A stretch of 64,000 bases of DNA from Cylicocyclus nassatus (lineage: Eukaryota > Nematoda > Chromadorea > Rhabditida > Strongylidae). Location of the stretch: assembly GCA_958299035.1 (NCBI GenBank), contig CATQJL010000223.1:9661753-9725752 (forward strand). Reading direction: 5' to 3'. Positions 53,077 through 64,000 of the stretch are shown piece by piece. The translations under genes and the position numbers were made by a program. The notes below the pieces were generated by a model. It searched no databases. It saw only the letters and a list, made by a program, of their open reading frames with translations, and was not told the DNA's origin. Numbering within the stretch: the stretch's first letter is position 1; each line of letters begins with the position of its first letter.

Positions 53077-55138
53077 CAGGGCTCAGCACAGCTGGCACCG
53101 GGTCAAGCTGGATACCGTTTTAAGGGCGGAAAGCAAAGGGGATATCGTTTCTACAGGGGCCGAGGCGGAGAACAGCCGCAAAAATGCCGCCGGCATGCCA
53201 CCGGCATGCCATTGGCAAGCTGTCCATCAACAAACAAAGGCCTTGTTTTCAGTCAAAACGCAATAGTATGACACCAAATTTGGTGCGCGTTGGTGGACCG
53301 GAACTAGGGCCCAAAAATGCATGAAAACTCATGTGAATGAAAGCTGTGCCGAACTTTTTTCTGAATTAGCTGGCACCGTGCCTGCTGGGTGCCAGCTGAG
53401 CTGGCACCATACCTCCGATAGTCTAGAGACAGAGCGTCAAAAGTGAAGGTTGTTTAAACATCTGACGTCATAAATAGTGAAGGTTGTCCAAAGTAGATCA
53501 GAGATGAGAAAATGACGTAAAACGGATATAGAAAGCAAAAGAAACGGCTGAAAACCGGATAAAAACGCTGCAAAAAGGTTTGAAATCTTTCAATTGGCGG
53601 CTTTTCAAGGTGCAAGTTTTCGCTCCAGGACCAGCAAATCGCAAAACGGGGTCTTGATTTTTGATGCGTCCTTTGAATTTTTGCCCCCGCGTTGACGTTC
53701 CTGTTTCCTGGGACGTTGTCTGGATTGTTGCGCTTATTGTTCTGAGCAACAATCGCCCAAGCTGGAAAAAAAATCGCTGCGAAAGCACTGAAACAAAACA
53801 AGTTAAAGAAAAACGCACTTTTTACTATTTTTCGCAAAAAATTCTACCATAATCGAAGAAGTAAGGGCTGGGTGGTTGTCTGCATTATGAGCAGAAGCAA
53901 GATCTATAGAATGCACGAAAAAACCGCGTGAAAAGAGTTAAACTAGAACAAAAACAAGAGATTTTCAAAAACAAGGTTTTTGTCGGATTTCTCGATTAAA
54001 TCAAAGAATGTGGTTCTGGGACGTTGTCAGCCTGAAAATAGAGATCAAGAGCTTCAAAATGATATATAGCTTGTGAAAATTGGATTCGAAATAGCGGAGA
54101 AAAGGGTACCAGAGCCAAATGCCCCGCGCCCCGCGTTTGAGGTAGCGAGGTAGCGCGCAGCGCGCGGAGACGCAGACGAGCAGCGGAGACAGACCAGAGC
54201 CGACGGGGCATTTGGCTCTGGTCGTAGATCTCCGCGGGGTCTCAACGAAACCCTGCAACATTATATATCATTCTGATCGTCATGACACGGCGAGGAGAAC
54301 TGACAACGTCCCAAGCTTTGAAAGCTACTCATTAGCGAGATAGACCAGCGTTCTCATGCGCGACCCTCTGCGAAAGATTTAAGCGCAGTTTCTCTTTTAG
54401 TATAACTCCAACAGCTTTCCTAAACTTCTGATACTCAATTTTGGTCAAATGAGAGGTTAACAGAGAAATTTCGTCTTGAATTCTGGCGAAAATTCCACAG
54501 AAACCTTCCTTTCAACGTAAAAAAGGCTATAAAACGCAAATTCTCGGTTTCGCTGAGATTAACTAACGATATTATTCCCTATACTTGCTTTATAGCATTC
54601 GTTCCGAAATTCAGAATGATAAAATCTGGGGCTTCGCCCCGGATGACTTCTGTTTTTTCCCAGGTGAAGGTTGTGTTCCCTCATAGCCCTCAAAGTGAAA
54701 GTTGCCAGAGTACGTGGCTCTATGTATCGAGGGTATGGCTGGCACCGACACATTGCTCACATAAGTTTTCATACTTTTTTACATAAAATGTATCTACACT
54801 GTAAAAGATTACATACGGAGAAGAAACAGTTTCATAATGTTCTCTTTTCAGCGTTTTATGGCAATTTGAAAGCCATTCGGTCTGCTCCACAGTCGAGAAA
54901 TCGGCTTTTTCTGCTTCTCAAGATGTGATTCGACCAATTAAAAAGCTCAGAAGGCTGTGAAAAGTTGTTCCATGAAATCAGAAATGCATGAAAACACTAC
55001 TATAATATATACTTTTACATAATATAAAAATGATGACGGGTTTTCAGAACAGGTCAAAAGGGACTTCGTATGAAATTTTCAATATCAAACGGGACTTCGT
55101 TTCGAAATTTCCCTGGTGCCAGCTCGTGCCGAGCCCTG
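53077..55138. mobile_element. hAT-type element, copy 2, with nested element
   Basis: Ends CAGGGCTCAGCACAGCTGGC and CAGGGCTCGGCACGAGCTGG. TTTTGGCC is duplicated (53069-53076, 55139-55146). It shares GGGACTTCGT and GAAAGCAAAGG blocks with 19692-22201 but lacks the captured exons. It carries the CATACC element at 53408-54737. No transposase. Confidence 0.9.
53408..54737 (+). mobile_element. CATACC element, copy 3
   Basis: Ends CATACCTCCGATAGTCTAGA and CATACCCTCGATACATAGAG. GCTGGCAC is duplicated (53400-53407, 54738-54745). It supplies the empty sites for both insertions in copy 2. Confidence 0.9.
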
Positions 55139-55231
55139 TTTTGGCCTCATACAGTATGTCTACCGTAACCCCAATTTTTGGGTTGTATTGAGTGGAATAG
55201 TGCCCAAGCTTTAAAGAGATACAGTCAGGAG

Positions 55232-56733
55232 CAGGGTCAAGCGTCTTGATGCGATCCTGGACCCTCATTTACGACCCCCTCCCTTGAAGGTACCCATCCG
55301 TACGACTCCCCCCCCCCTCCCCTCCCTCCCTCCCCCATCCATCCCCCTTACCTCCCCTGCCCACATTTCTCGCGGTAACCTGCATAAACGAATGTCAATC
55401 TCAAAAAACACCTGCATGAGAATTTCAGTGAGGTTTCGGAAACAGAATTTCTAGGCCAATGGGTGCGCCCAGCATCTCTAGCACATATACACACCTTCAA
55501 TAATGTTTGAGATTTTGCAGGTTTATTTTTGAATTTTCAGACATATTTCAGGCCAGCAAATTCGATTCCCGTATGCGACACAAATTTTTACACGGAGAAC
55601 AAAATGACATTCTTGAACAGCAAAAGATGTTTTCGACTAAGAAGCTCAGTTCTTACCTCTTCCACAGTTTTTCCTGCGAAAAAAACCGCTTTAGCGCCGT
55701 TTAGAACGACGTCAAAAACATGCATAAGCACGGTAGTTTGAAAATTCGTAACTAAGGCCAGGAAAAGACTGAGACTGCAAAGCACAGGTTCTGTAGCATA
55801 GTGCCCAGACTATTCATAGAAAAGATTTCAGCCCTTGAGGAGCAGTGAGCTCGAAAAAATTTAGATGCGACTCTCGCAAATTTAGATGCGATCCTAAAAA
55901 GCAAAAACTGGGATTTTTGAGCTTAAAATTTTGTAACTTACCAGAGAAGTTATAAAACAGCCTGCAATTTTTTATGAGAGAAAGTAGGAGGATGGCCTCG
56001 CATTACAGCAAGTTTGCAGCTAACAAGCTTCAATAGCTCCGGAGAAATTTAGATCAGGCGCAGATACGACCCCCCTTTTGTCATTTTTTGCTATCATACA
56101 TAAAATCATAGGAAAATCCGCAGTTTATAAAATAACACCAGATTTCGCACAGCAGTAGCAGGGCTTATCCAAAGTACATATAAATTGTAAGGGCCGCATA
56201 AATGGCATTACAAAGAGATTTACGAATTATTGATTTTTATCCTTGATCTACATGTGCGCTTTTGTCGAGTGAGCGAGTCTTCAGTGAGCCTTCGGAAGCA
56301 GGATGTCTACACCAATCGGTACATCCAACATCTTTATCACACATACATGAGTAGCATTTGAGTTCTGAAAGTGTTTATTTTTTGGATTTCAGTCATCCAG
56401 CAGGGTGCGATCCCCGTTTGAGACAATATTTTGCGGGAGAAATAGCGATTCCCATAAAAAAAGAACTAAGTCATAATCTTTCAATAGTGCAGCAAATGAA
56501 GCGAATTTCTGCGCTTGCAAATGTTTTCAAATTATTTTTCACTCGTTTTTATTTGATACATTAGTACACGGCATTCCATGAATTTATTGTTAAGAACATG
56601 TAATAATTGCTTGCTATTTGATTTGCTTTCAATCGTACGGTTTTTTATCCCCTCTTACGACCCCCCCCCCCCCTCACCGTAGGCCCCCTTTACGACCCCC
56701 CGTTGCGACAGTCGCATCACACGCTTGACCCTT
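55232..56733. mobile_element. hAT-like element with CAGGGTCAAGCGT ends
   Basis: Left CAGGGTCAAGCGTCTTGATG, right reversed AAGGGTCAAGCGTGTGATGC. GTCAGGAG is duplicated (55224-55231, 56734-56741). Near both ends lies C-rich TACGACCCCC sequence (C14 at 56660). Two internal segments (about 55430-55650 and 56280-56500) are similar direct repeats. No transposase frame. Confidence 0.8.
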
Positions 56734-56741
56734 GTCAGGAG

Positions 56742-57762
56742 TCACGATCTGTCGCGACGTGGTGCCGCAATGCAACGTCAAGTAGAGTCAGCTTCTGGCA
56801 GCACTTCTGGCGCAATGTTACTTGTGGCCTCGAGTCATGTATCTGCCCCCCTCCTACCCTGGTGCCGTGCCACTTGAGACCGGAGATTTTTCGGGATAAA
56901 AAATTTGAGCGCGGCGGGCGCCCGCAGCGCGCGGTGCGACTATTACGATTATACAATTACGTAAGACCGCAAAGAGTACTTCTGCAAAAAGTTATGCTAA
57001 TCAGGAATAAATTTCAAAAACGGGAAATATTTGCGAGCAGTACCCTATAAAAAACTTAACATCATCTTCTCCTCTGACAAAATTAACTCCAAGCAAATGC
57101 GTTTCGAAAGCAGAAGTTACGGTTTGTAAAAAGGTGCGACAGAACTTTCTGTACAAGCTGACACGGTTGCGTGCTATCGAAATGAGCCGGTCTCGCAATG
57201 CTGCTGACAAAGTACTGCCGTACGTTTTCAAAATGTGAATACCGTTTCAGCTCGAACATATCGTTTAACGCCAAACTGTGAATGATCCCTGATTTGAGCA
57301 AAAATTTGTAAAAATATACACAAGAAGGTTGTTTGCATAAACCGCTTATTTTCACAAGATACGACATTATATTTGTAGTGTGTTCAATGACTCGCATGAT
57401 GATCCCAAGATATGTTCAGGCTGTGTTAAACAGTAGATCACAATGCTTTCAGAAGCCGGTGTTCTGCTATAAAGCTCTGTAATTCAAACTGCTATCCCTT
57501 AATCTCAAATCAATTTATGAAGCGTAAATTCTGCCAGGATTTGGCTAACAAAAAGTACAAAAAATACAATACAAAAAAACGTTCCATATTGAATGTTCTA
57601 TTTATAAATGAAGCTGCTCCGCCCTCCATTTTTTAAACGCCAGTTCTGCTACGAAGGGCTCGGAATTATACTCCAAGAGCCGGGACCTCCTAAAATGACC
57701 TTCGTTTTTTGTGATGTGTTGAAAATGCTGCCCGAATAAAGAGAACGCTTGCTACTTCTTCC
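56742..57762 (-). other. Unassigned; open frame 57397-57083
   Basis: A 104-codon minus-strand frame starts MRVIEHTTNIMSYLVKISGL and ends RNFCFRNAFAWS. It has protein-like composition but no recognised family and no supporting splice sites. Could be an exon or chance. Nothing else is seen here. Confidence 0.25.
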
Positions 57763-57865
57763 TTAGGCTGGGTTTTTTCCGGAACAGTTCCAGCACAGCG
57801 CTAGAACTATGCGCTGTGCTGGAATTGTTTCGGAACTTACGCATCAGTATAAACCCAGCTTTAGA
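57763..57865. mobile_element. 103-bp MITE
   Basis: Outer CTTAGGCTGGGTTT pairs with AAACCCAGCTTTAG and inner CCAGCACAGCG with CGCTGTGCTGG around CTAGAACTATG. Confidence 0.65.
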
Positions 57866-57902
57866 GAATAGTCTCACTTTCTACTTACATATTTCCAATA
57901 GG

Positions 57903-58317
57903 CGACTCCTGTATTATTTTGAGTGCATGTAAGTTTAGCGGTCATGCATACGACAAGATACACAATTTCCTTGTAAGGATACATGGTGCATCCAAATCCA
58001 TCAGATGCCTTCAAAGCCTAGAAAACGTCTACGCTTGCTTTGAAATTATCTGTTTATAATGACAAAATCTGCAAGCTGTAAGGAAAACGCTGCACTTAAT
58101 GTCGTTTGCCAGTGAAACAACTCATGCCACAAAAGTTACTTTGAATGTGTATCTATATTCACGTGCAAGCATGTTACGGATTCTGCATGACATGGATAAT
58201 GGAGAAATGGCTAACACAAATACCGAGTATTACGGAGTAAGCCTGCAGAGAGCAAGGACGAGTCTCATAAGCCAAACTTCTTTCCTGACGAATTTTGATG
58301 TGATGAGATATTCATAA
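57903..58317 (+). other. Possible exons, unrecognised
   Basis: Behind TTTCCAATAG an open stretch reads GDSCIILSACKFSGHAYDKI, then SLENVYACFEIICL. A second frame (58099-58317) reads VTLNVYLYSRASMLRILHDM and stops 25 bases before a Helitron. No consistent splice join was found. Confidence 0.25.
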
Positions 58318-58342
58318 AATTTCTCTGCGTGTTTATGACAAA

Positions 58343-60462
58343 CTAGCTGGCTTACTCGGCTCCGCCCGGCCCTGTCAGACACTGTGATAAAGGTCCCATC
58401 CCTATCCATGTGCAGCCTTTCCCTGTGCACATTTCTACATGCAATTACCTATTCCCGCTGTGTTAGTAATTAACATGCCCACCTACCTCCCTCAACAACC
58501 CCCAGCCCCGTACTCAAACTTTGCAAAAAAAAACACAATAAAACCGGCAAAAGTAAGGTTAGTTTTGAAAACTGATGGCACTATTCGGCTATCCGGCCCC
58601 AAAATGTTTTTGTGATGGATCTTGCTCAAAATCGGTACATGGGGATTATTAAAGCCGCTGATGACGAATATCGTAGTCATCTTGCGCGATAGCGCCATTT
58701 TCTGGGTTTACGTTAGGTTCACATAAGAAGCTAAAATCATGGATTTCGCTGAAACTTTGAGGGGGGCTAATTGACATGCTGATTACGAATATCACACTCC
58801 TTCGGCATTTTGAGGCGATTTCACTGAGTTATGGTAGGTATACTGCAGAGGAGCGAAATCTCAGTTTTGGCTGAAACTCGGTCTAGAGAGATTCGACCTT
58901 CTAACCACGTCTAGAACACTCTCGTTGCGTTTTGAGATTTTCGCAGAGTTACGGTAGGTACATGGCAGCGGGTAAAAATCATGAACCTGCCTGAAACCTT
59001 GGCAGAAAATTACCTAGAGTGCTGTTTCAAGAATATCGTGCTCAATCCCTGCGATAAAGGCAATTCGTGTGGTATAAAAGTTTTCCACGACCGTAATGCT
59101 TTCCCTTATAGGAGCATTGCCGCGCGCGAGACACTCTTCGGCGGCTTTTGCCTAAGCAGAAACAGGGGGAGGGAGATTTGCCGCGTGCGTTACGCGTTGG
59201 GACAGGTTATCAGGATAGCGCTGGAGACCGCCATCCAAAACGACCGTTTCCCCATCTCTTGAATATCTGGGATCTAAATTGGCCCGAAAGTGAAAAAAAA
59301 TGTCCGTTCAAACCCTGCAACTCACCATAACTTCACAATAATGCGTTGTGACAGCGAGCAACCATCATATTCATAAGCAGGATGCTTGTGAACCGTTTAG
59401 GTAAGGTTTTGAGCAAATCTGTAACTTCGACCCGTTTATACCCACCGTAACCCAAGAAAGTCGCTATTTTGCGAAATCAGCATGATATTCATGTTCAGCG
59501 CGCTAAGTGACCACCCTAGACGAAGTTTAAAGCAAATCTATGTTTTCTACCCCATGCCATATAACCACCACAACTCTACGAAAAGGTCCCAATATGCAGA
59601 GAGAGAGAGATGATATTCATAATTAGCATGTCGCATAAGCCATATGGATCGAACTCCATCCAAACTCATGATTTTGCCTTCCTACCGTACACCTATCGTA
59701 ACCACACGGGAAGACGTTCTGCGGAAAAAGTGTGATATCTGTAATCAGCATGTAAAGGGCCGGGCATATTTCACGCGATTTCAGTCGCGACGCGACTTGG
59801 CAGTTCGCCAGAAGTGTTTGGATCCAACATTAGCAAACTGCACATGCATAGTGTGTATAACTTACGTGAAAATGATGAAATGCCCCATCTTCTGTACATT
59901 TACAATGTGCTTACAATGAGTTATGGACACCTATATTGCCAAATCGCGTCGCGATTGAAATCGCTTGAAGTATGCCCGGCCCTTAAGATAACCCTTATAC
60001 ACGAAGTGCAGGCTCTACCACAAAAAAATTTTGGGGCCCGGATAGCCGAATACCGCCAAACAAATATCGAACTCATAACCAGCATGCTCGATTACCCCCC
60101 TGTGCCAAATCCCAGCCCCGCAGCTCAAACTTTGCAAAAAAAATCGATAAAATCGATAAAAGTAATCGATATCCCTGAAAACTAATATTGTATTCGGAAT
60201 CCCCATGCTCGATTACCCCCTATGCCAACTCCCAGCCCCGTAGGTGAACTCAGCAAAAAAATCGATAAAACTCGATGAAATCGATGTCTATCGATGACGA
60301 AAAGTAGCCAATGACACCCGCCCGGTCCCGATGTGTATGTGCGCCAAGTCCGGATCGGTTCAGAAATGGAATTTTCTATTCGGAACATACGTACATACAT
60401 ACAGACCTACAGGCATACAGACATACAGACATACAAACAGACATTCAGCTTTATATATAAGA
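58343..60462 (-). mobile_element. 2.1-kb Helitron
   Basis: On the minus strand it begins TCTTATATATAAAGCTGAAT and ends GGCGGAGCC stem, then AGTAAGCCAG and CTAG; A and T flank it. The interior contains diverged units with ATGCTGATTACGAATATC and TTACGGTAGGTA (58600-59750) and two units of the kind found in the 44641-45690 Helitron (60080-60300). An AGGGCC element (59755-59983) is nested. No replicase-helicase frame. Confidence 0.85.
59755..59983. mobile_element. AGGGCCGGGCATA element, copy 2
   Basis: Ends AGGGCCGGGCATATTTCACG and AGGGCCGGGCATACTTCAAG, arms through GCGATTTCAGTCGCGACGCG. Nested in the Helitron. Confidence 0.8.
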
Positions 60463-60980
60463 TTAGAATTATGCATCATCGGTAATTTATTCCATATTAT
60501 GAGGACAAAGGGTTGCGAAATTTTGAAAATTGCTTACATGACTAGTGCGAAAATGTGTTGTTTATTGTTTTTGTTTCACTTATGACACTTGAACTAATTT
60601 TTGAAATTTTTGGAGCAAACTTTTTACACTCCATCATTCGAGGCAAAATCTGTCGCGCCTTCTCTTCTCCCCCTCGTACATAATTTCTCAGACCGTCACT
60701 GCAAGCAAGTTATAGTGGAATTTTGTGAAATGCCAGCACATACCACAACAGTCACAGAAAATTTTTCTAATATAAATCCGCAAATAACTGCTACGAAACG
60801 TAGAGCAAAAAAAGCATGTAGAATTTGTCAAACTGATACATGGCGCAAAACTTTCGTTACAGCATCCTTTCAATTTTCAAGGACCCTATGATTCTCTTGA
60901 GACAACAAATGGTACTCTTGTATGACACCCACCAATCTTGTGATTTGAAACGTTTTAATTCGTGATGAACGCAGTTGCTT
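60463..60980. other. Downstream flank of the 61-kb gene
   Basis: Contains the probable 3' untranslated region of the minus-strand gene (ATTAAA at about 60954-60959 on the minus strand could be its polyadenylation signal). A plus-strand frame 60601-60891 is open but unsupported. Confidence 0.4.
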
Positions 60981-61761
60981 TTACTTTGAACTAAAATGAA
61001 TGGAAGGCAAAGCAACGATGAATCTTGCCTCTGTTATATTTCTGTGCTTGTGATGTCGTTTTCTCATTTGTTTGACAGCTTTTCCAATTTTCATATCCTT
61101 ACTAAATGACACTTGTCATGCATGTCAAAATGGTTGAATTAATAAAATGCACTTACTGTAGATAAGCCGAGAAAAGAAAAGAGCTGGCGAACGATACTGC
61201 AGGACCGCGCGATTGAAGTTTATTCATATATTCTCGAAGGTATTTGAATGCCACCACTTCTACCGAGACGTCGTATTTCTTAGAAAAAGACAAACTTTTA
61301 ACAATGGGCTTATGTTAACCTAAAACATGTTTTTTAACAAAAATGATAGCTTTTTCAAAGAGTATGGACAATTACAATTTGTCCTTAACAGCCGTTGAAT
61401 TAACAAATAACACAGTACCCTAAATCCACTAACACCTGCGAGTTCTTCTTCAAGCCAAAGATGGTAACATTCATTGATTTCAGCAAAACCGTATTTGCAG
61501 GTCCGTTTCTATCATAATCATCATTTTAGCAAAAGCTTGAGCAGTGATGGCTTTGAGAGTGCTACTAACCTTGTCGTCATCTTGCACTTCTTTACAAATA
61601 TTGACAGCTGCAAGGGTTTTTTGGAATTCTCCAGATTTGTTATGCTTGCAAATGTCCAAGTCATACTGTGAGGGTGCAGTAACACTAAGATTTTTCATGC
61701 CACAGTGATCTTTATCCGTGTTGGTTGTTTCTTTAGAAGAGAGGTTCAGAACAGGTAGAAG
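60981..61761 (-). CDS. Last four exons of an unrecognised gene
   Basis: Minus-strand exons 61761-61570, 61508-61436, 61259-61157 and 61101-60981 join in consistent phases (0, 0, 1, 2) with AG/GT borders (TTCCTTTAG, GACAAG/GTTAGT, CTACA/GTAAGT, CATTTAG). Together they encode 162 residues: SQYDLDICKHNKSGEFQKTL, then CKYGFAEINECYHLWLEEEL, VVAFKYLREYMNKLQSRGP, and the basic end KQMRKRHHKHRNITEARFIV, closing SIHFSSK and a stop. No family is recognised. The 5' part is not resolved; a possible upstream exon is listed next. Confidence 0.55.
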
Positions 61762-62174
61762 CTAAAGGAATGTATATAAAGATAACTTGGAGTTTGAACA
61801 CCATTATAAAAACGACATACAGCAAAAAGTAGGTACTGCTGCCACATGTTTCCACATACTTATTGCTAGTACTAGTGAATTTAAATGCCGACAAGCACAA
61901 CGTCAGCAATAGCTGCACTTCGAGTTTAGGTCGCACATTAGCACAGTTATAATGAAGAGTCCAGCTTTAACAATGAACTTGCAACCTCCAACAATGTTTC
62001 ACCCACTCTCAATTTAGTGCCGCGAAAACATGGAATAATTGCAAATGTTATTCACCGCAATCAAAGGCGAATCCAGTTTTCATTTTGCATCTATAGAAGT
62101 GAACATGCAATATTCCAATTCGTTTCACAACACCATTTTTCATTTGGCTACCTTAGCGCTTCTCGTATTTATAC

Positions 62175-62404
62175 CTTTGGCGTTACATTGCTTGAAATGG
62201 CAGTGCTCAAAATCTTTTGCTATCCATGGCTGTTCAAGTGTAAATTCAGAATAATTTCAGATTTTAATCGCTTTGAGCATCGGAATCTATGGCAGACTGT
62301 GATAGTCATACAACAATTCAATTCAAAATCGTCACCTTCCGCAGCAACATTTGTTTTCTGTGGTGCCGCTATTATAACTTCCAGGCACTCTTCGTCGAAA
62401 TACC
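62175..62404 (-). pseudogene. Possible upstream exon with a stop
   Basis: Between an AATTAG acceptor and an AAG/GTATAA donor the frame reads GYFDEECLEVIIAAPQKTNV, then FELNCCMTITVCHRFRCSKR and LKSEIILNLHLNSHG, a TAG stop (62222-62220), then QKILSTAISSNVTPK. Cysteine spacing is domain-like, but no family is named. It is either a broken exon or the last exon of a separate gene. Confidence 0.35.
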
Positions 62405-62438
62405 CTAATTTCCGGGGTATAAGGCGCATCGTGTATAA

Positions 62439-62758
62439 CTCAGAAAATCTCCGGGGCAGGCGGGCACCGGAAAAATAGATTGCTGATCTCTCGCACCCCG
62501 CTCGCGGATTTTTTGGAAAGCAATCAGGACTTTTCGGAAGACCGCTTGCTGAGTTCTCGATTCCTCACAGATTCAGCAATATATCTGCAAAAGATAAGAG
62601 CGAAAAAAAATTCAACAGGCGGTCTCTCAAAAATCCCCTGACTCAGCAAGCGGTCTTCCGAAAAGTCCTGATTGCTTTTCAAAAAATCCGCGAGCGGGGT
62701 GCGAGAAATCAGCAATCTATTTTTCCGGTGCCCGCCTGCCCCCAGCGATTGCCTGAGA
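62439..62758. mobile_element. CTCAG...GGGGCAGGCG foldback, copy 2
   Basis: Nearly full palindrome: arms of about 125 bp include GGGGCAGGCGGGCACCGGAA, CTCGCACCCCGCTCGCGG and GGAAGACCGCTTGCTGAGT. Shares its ends with 37063-37637. Confidence 0.85.
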
Positions 62759-62879
62759 AGGCGCACCCGCCGCAGCGAACAATAGCGCGAAAACGCTAAA
62801 TGACTTCTCTCTAAATCTAAAAAGCTGAAAGCTCAGTGTGCTGTGGTCATTCTTCATCCTCATAAATCGTGCCTCCAGA

Positions 62880-63950
62880 GCGCATTCATCATTGCTACCT
62901 TGAGGTAAAATGAACCTTGAGGTAGGATTATCACTCAAAACCCGTATTCATCAATGTACCTTGAGGTAAATGGATGGTTGGATCAACCTTGAAAATGATT
63001 TCATGTGGAATGAATGATACCTTGAGGTGAATTCTACCTCAAGGTAGCCTTATCAGCGATAAATCCGTATTCATCAAACTTGATGCCTTTACCTTGAGGT
63101 ACATTTACAATAGAAACTTTTACCCTAGCAAAAGGCAAGGTTAGGAGTGATACCTTCAGAAATCCACAAGGTTTTAGAGGCTGTTTTTCACATGAACACT
63201 GCAGTGGCAAAACTGAACCCATTGCAGCAATTTTGTCTAATTTAGTTGAGATTAGCTAGAGTTATAGACATGTAAAAAAAATTAGTACTACACTTCTCTT
63301 AAATCCTATGGATATGTTGTGAGTGTTTTAAAACTCCTGCGAAATTGATGTACTGAACCAGATCAAACACATCCCTTATTTGCTCCAACAGCATTTTGAG
63401 CATCATAGACCCTACCAAACAGTATGTTGAACATAGCACACTGAAACCACAAGCTTAAATTTGCATAACTCAAAAACAAATCGCTTTGCAAGCTCTGTAT
63501 TCAAGAAAATCCAGTGTTGACGTTCGTGTGACGCATTTCTTTAGTCTTGTTCAGTTTCTCAACTCAAATTCAACTGAAGTAGGCATCAGGTAGGCATCGC
63601 AGCAGATAATTTTGCAAATTGCACTTAGAAGCAGACATTCTCCCGGATAGAGTCTTAAAACCTAGAATTGTTGAATATATGGACCCTATCCTCTCCAATT
63701 CACCAGTTATAGCCTCTCACACTCTAAAGACATAAGTATCCTTGCGTAAATCCCCTGCAGATATGAAAAAAACAATTCACCGCAAGTACGCTATGCCCTT
63801 CTCTGAGAAAACGTCAGTGTTTATCATGCTGGCACAGGTTATTTTAACCTTGAGAAAATAAATTTTGATGAATACGAAATTGTACCTTGAGGTAAATACT
63901 ACTTTGAGGTAGTTTCTCAAGGTATCTTATATTGAAGTAGGGTTTATTCT
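62880..63950. repeat. Clustered TACCTTGAGGTA motifs
   Basis: TACCTTGAGGTA or close variants occur at about 62896, 62914, 62957, 63019, 63034 (inverted), 63090, 63883 and 63900, in both orientations. CCGTATTCATCAA accompanies it at 62942 and 63065 and inverted at 63864. The 12-mer is a near palindrome (TACCT-TG-AGGTA). The stretch 63110-63840 between them has no gene seen. It may be an inverted-repeat element. Confidence 0.6.
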
Positions 63951-64000
63951 AATCTTAACACTGCAGCCGAAGCAGCTACAAAAGTACGTGTCATAAATTT

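Noticed and set aside
63883..63925. let-7-like TGAGGTAGTT
   Set aside because: Only the seed-like bases match; no partner arm forms a precursor, and the motif belongs to a local repeat.

Overview
This is repeat-rich eukaryotic nuclear DNA, most likely from a nematode. The evidence is short introns with T-rich acceptors ending in TTTTCAG or TTTCAG, an RTE-type retrotransposon, mariner, hAT and Helitron elements, and dozens of small terminal-inverted-repeat (TIR) elements. No rRNA, tRNA or spliced-leader gene was recognised. The species cannot be fixed from the window.

The clearest host content is a family of degenerate eIF4A-like DEAD-box genes on the minus strand, in three copies. Locus C (42513-48344) can be read as a complete 13-exon gene. 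Its exons sum to 1710 nt in one open frame (569 codons plus stop), and it carries one helicase first lobe followed by a second, full two-lobe core. Every catalytic motif examined is degenerate, including the P-loop, DEAD and HRIGR motifs. Locus A (2862-10867, probably running off the left edge) and locus B (23725-29447, cut by an RTE) are close paralogues broken up by transposons. A second probable gene, unrecognised, has its last four exons at 60981-61761 (minus).

Layout: 1-11000, locus A filled with TIR elements, a Helitron and a mariner-type element. 11000-15850, AT-rich sequence without genes but with a tandem GAGCCGTGA tract and a row of five covarying hairpins. 15850-18530, an unclassified structured repeat (here called X) interrupted by other elements. 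18530-23720, a dead RTE element split by a 2.5-kb hAT element that carries exons of a small host-like protein with a KEN motif. 23700-29450, locus B. 29600-42400, stacked TIR elements and a second X copy. 42500-48350, gene C with a Helitron nested in a TIR element in one intron. 48400-60460, TIR elements, three hAT-like elements and a 2.1-kb Helitron. 60500-64000, the unrecognised gene and an array of TACCTTGAGGTA motifs.

Many insertions can be verified inside the window, because the uninterrupted target exists in a paralogous copy. This gives exact ends, target-site duplications (TA, TTAA, 8-bp, 9-bp, or A/T for Helitrons) and relative ages. All coordinates, translations and splice joins were worked out by eye. 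Family names rest on motif recognition, not on database searches.
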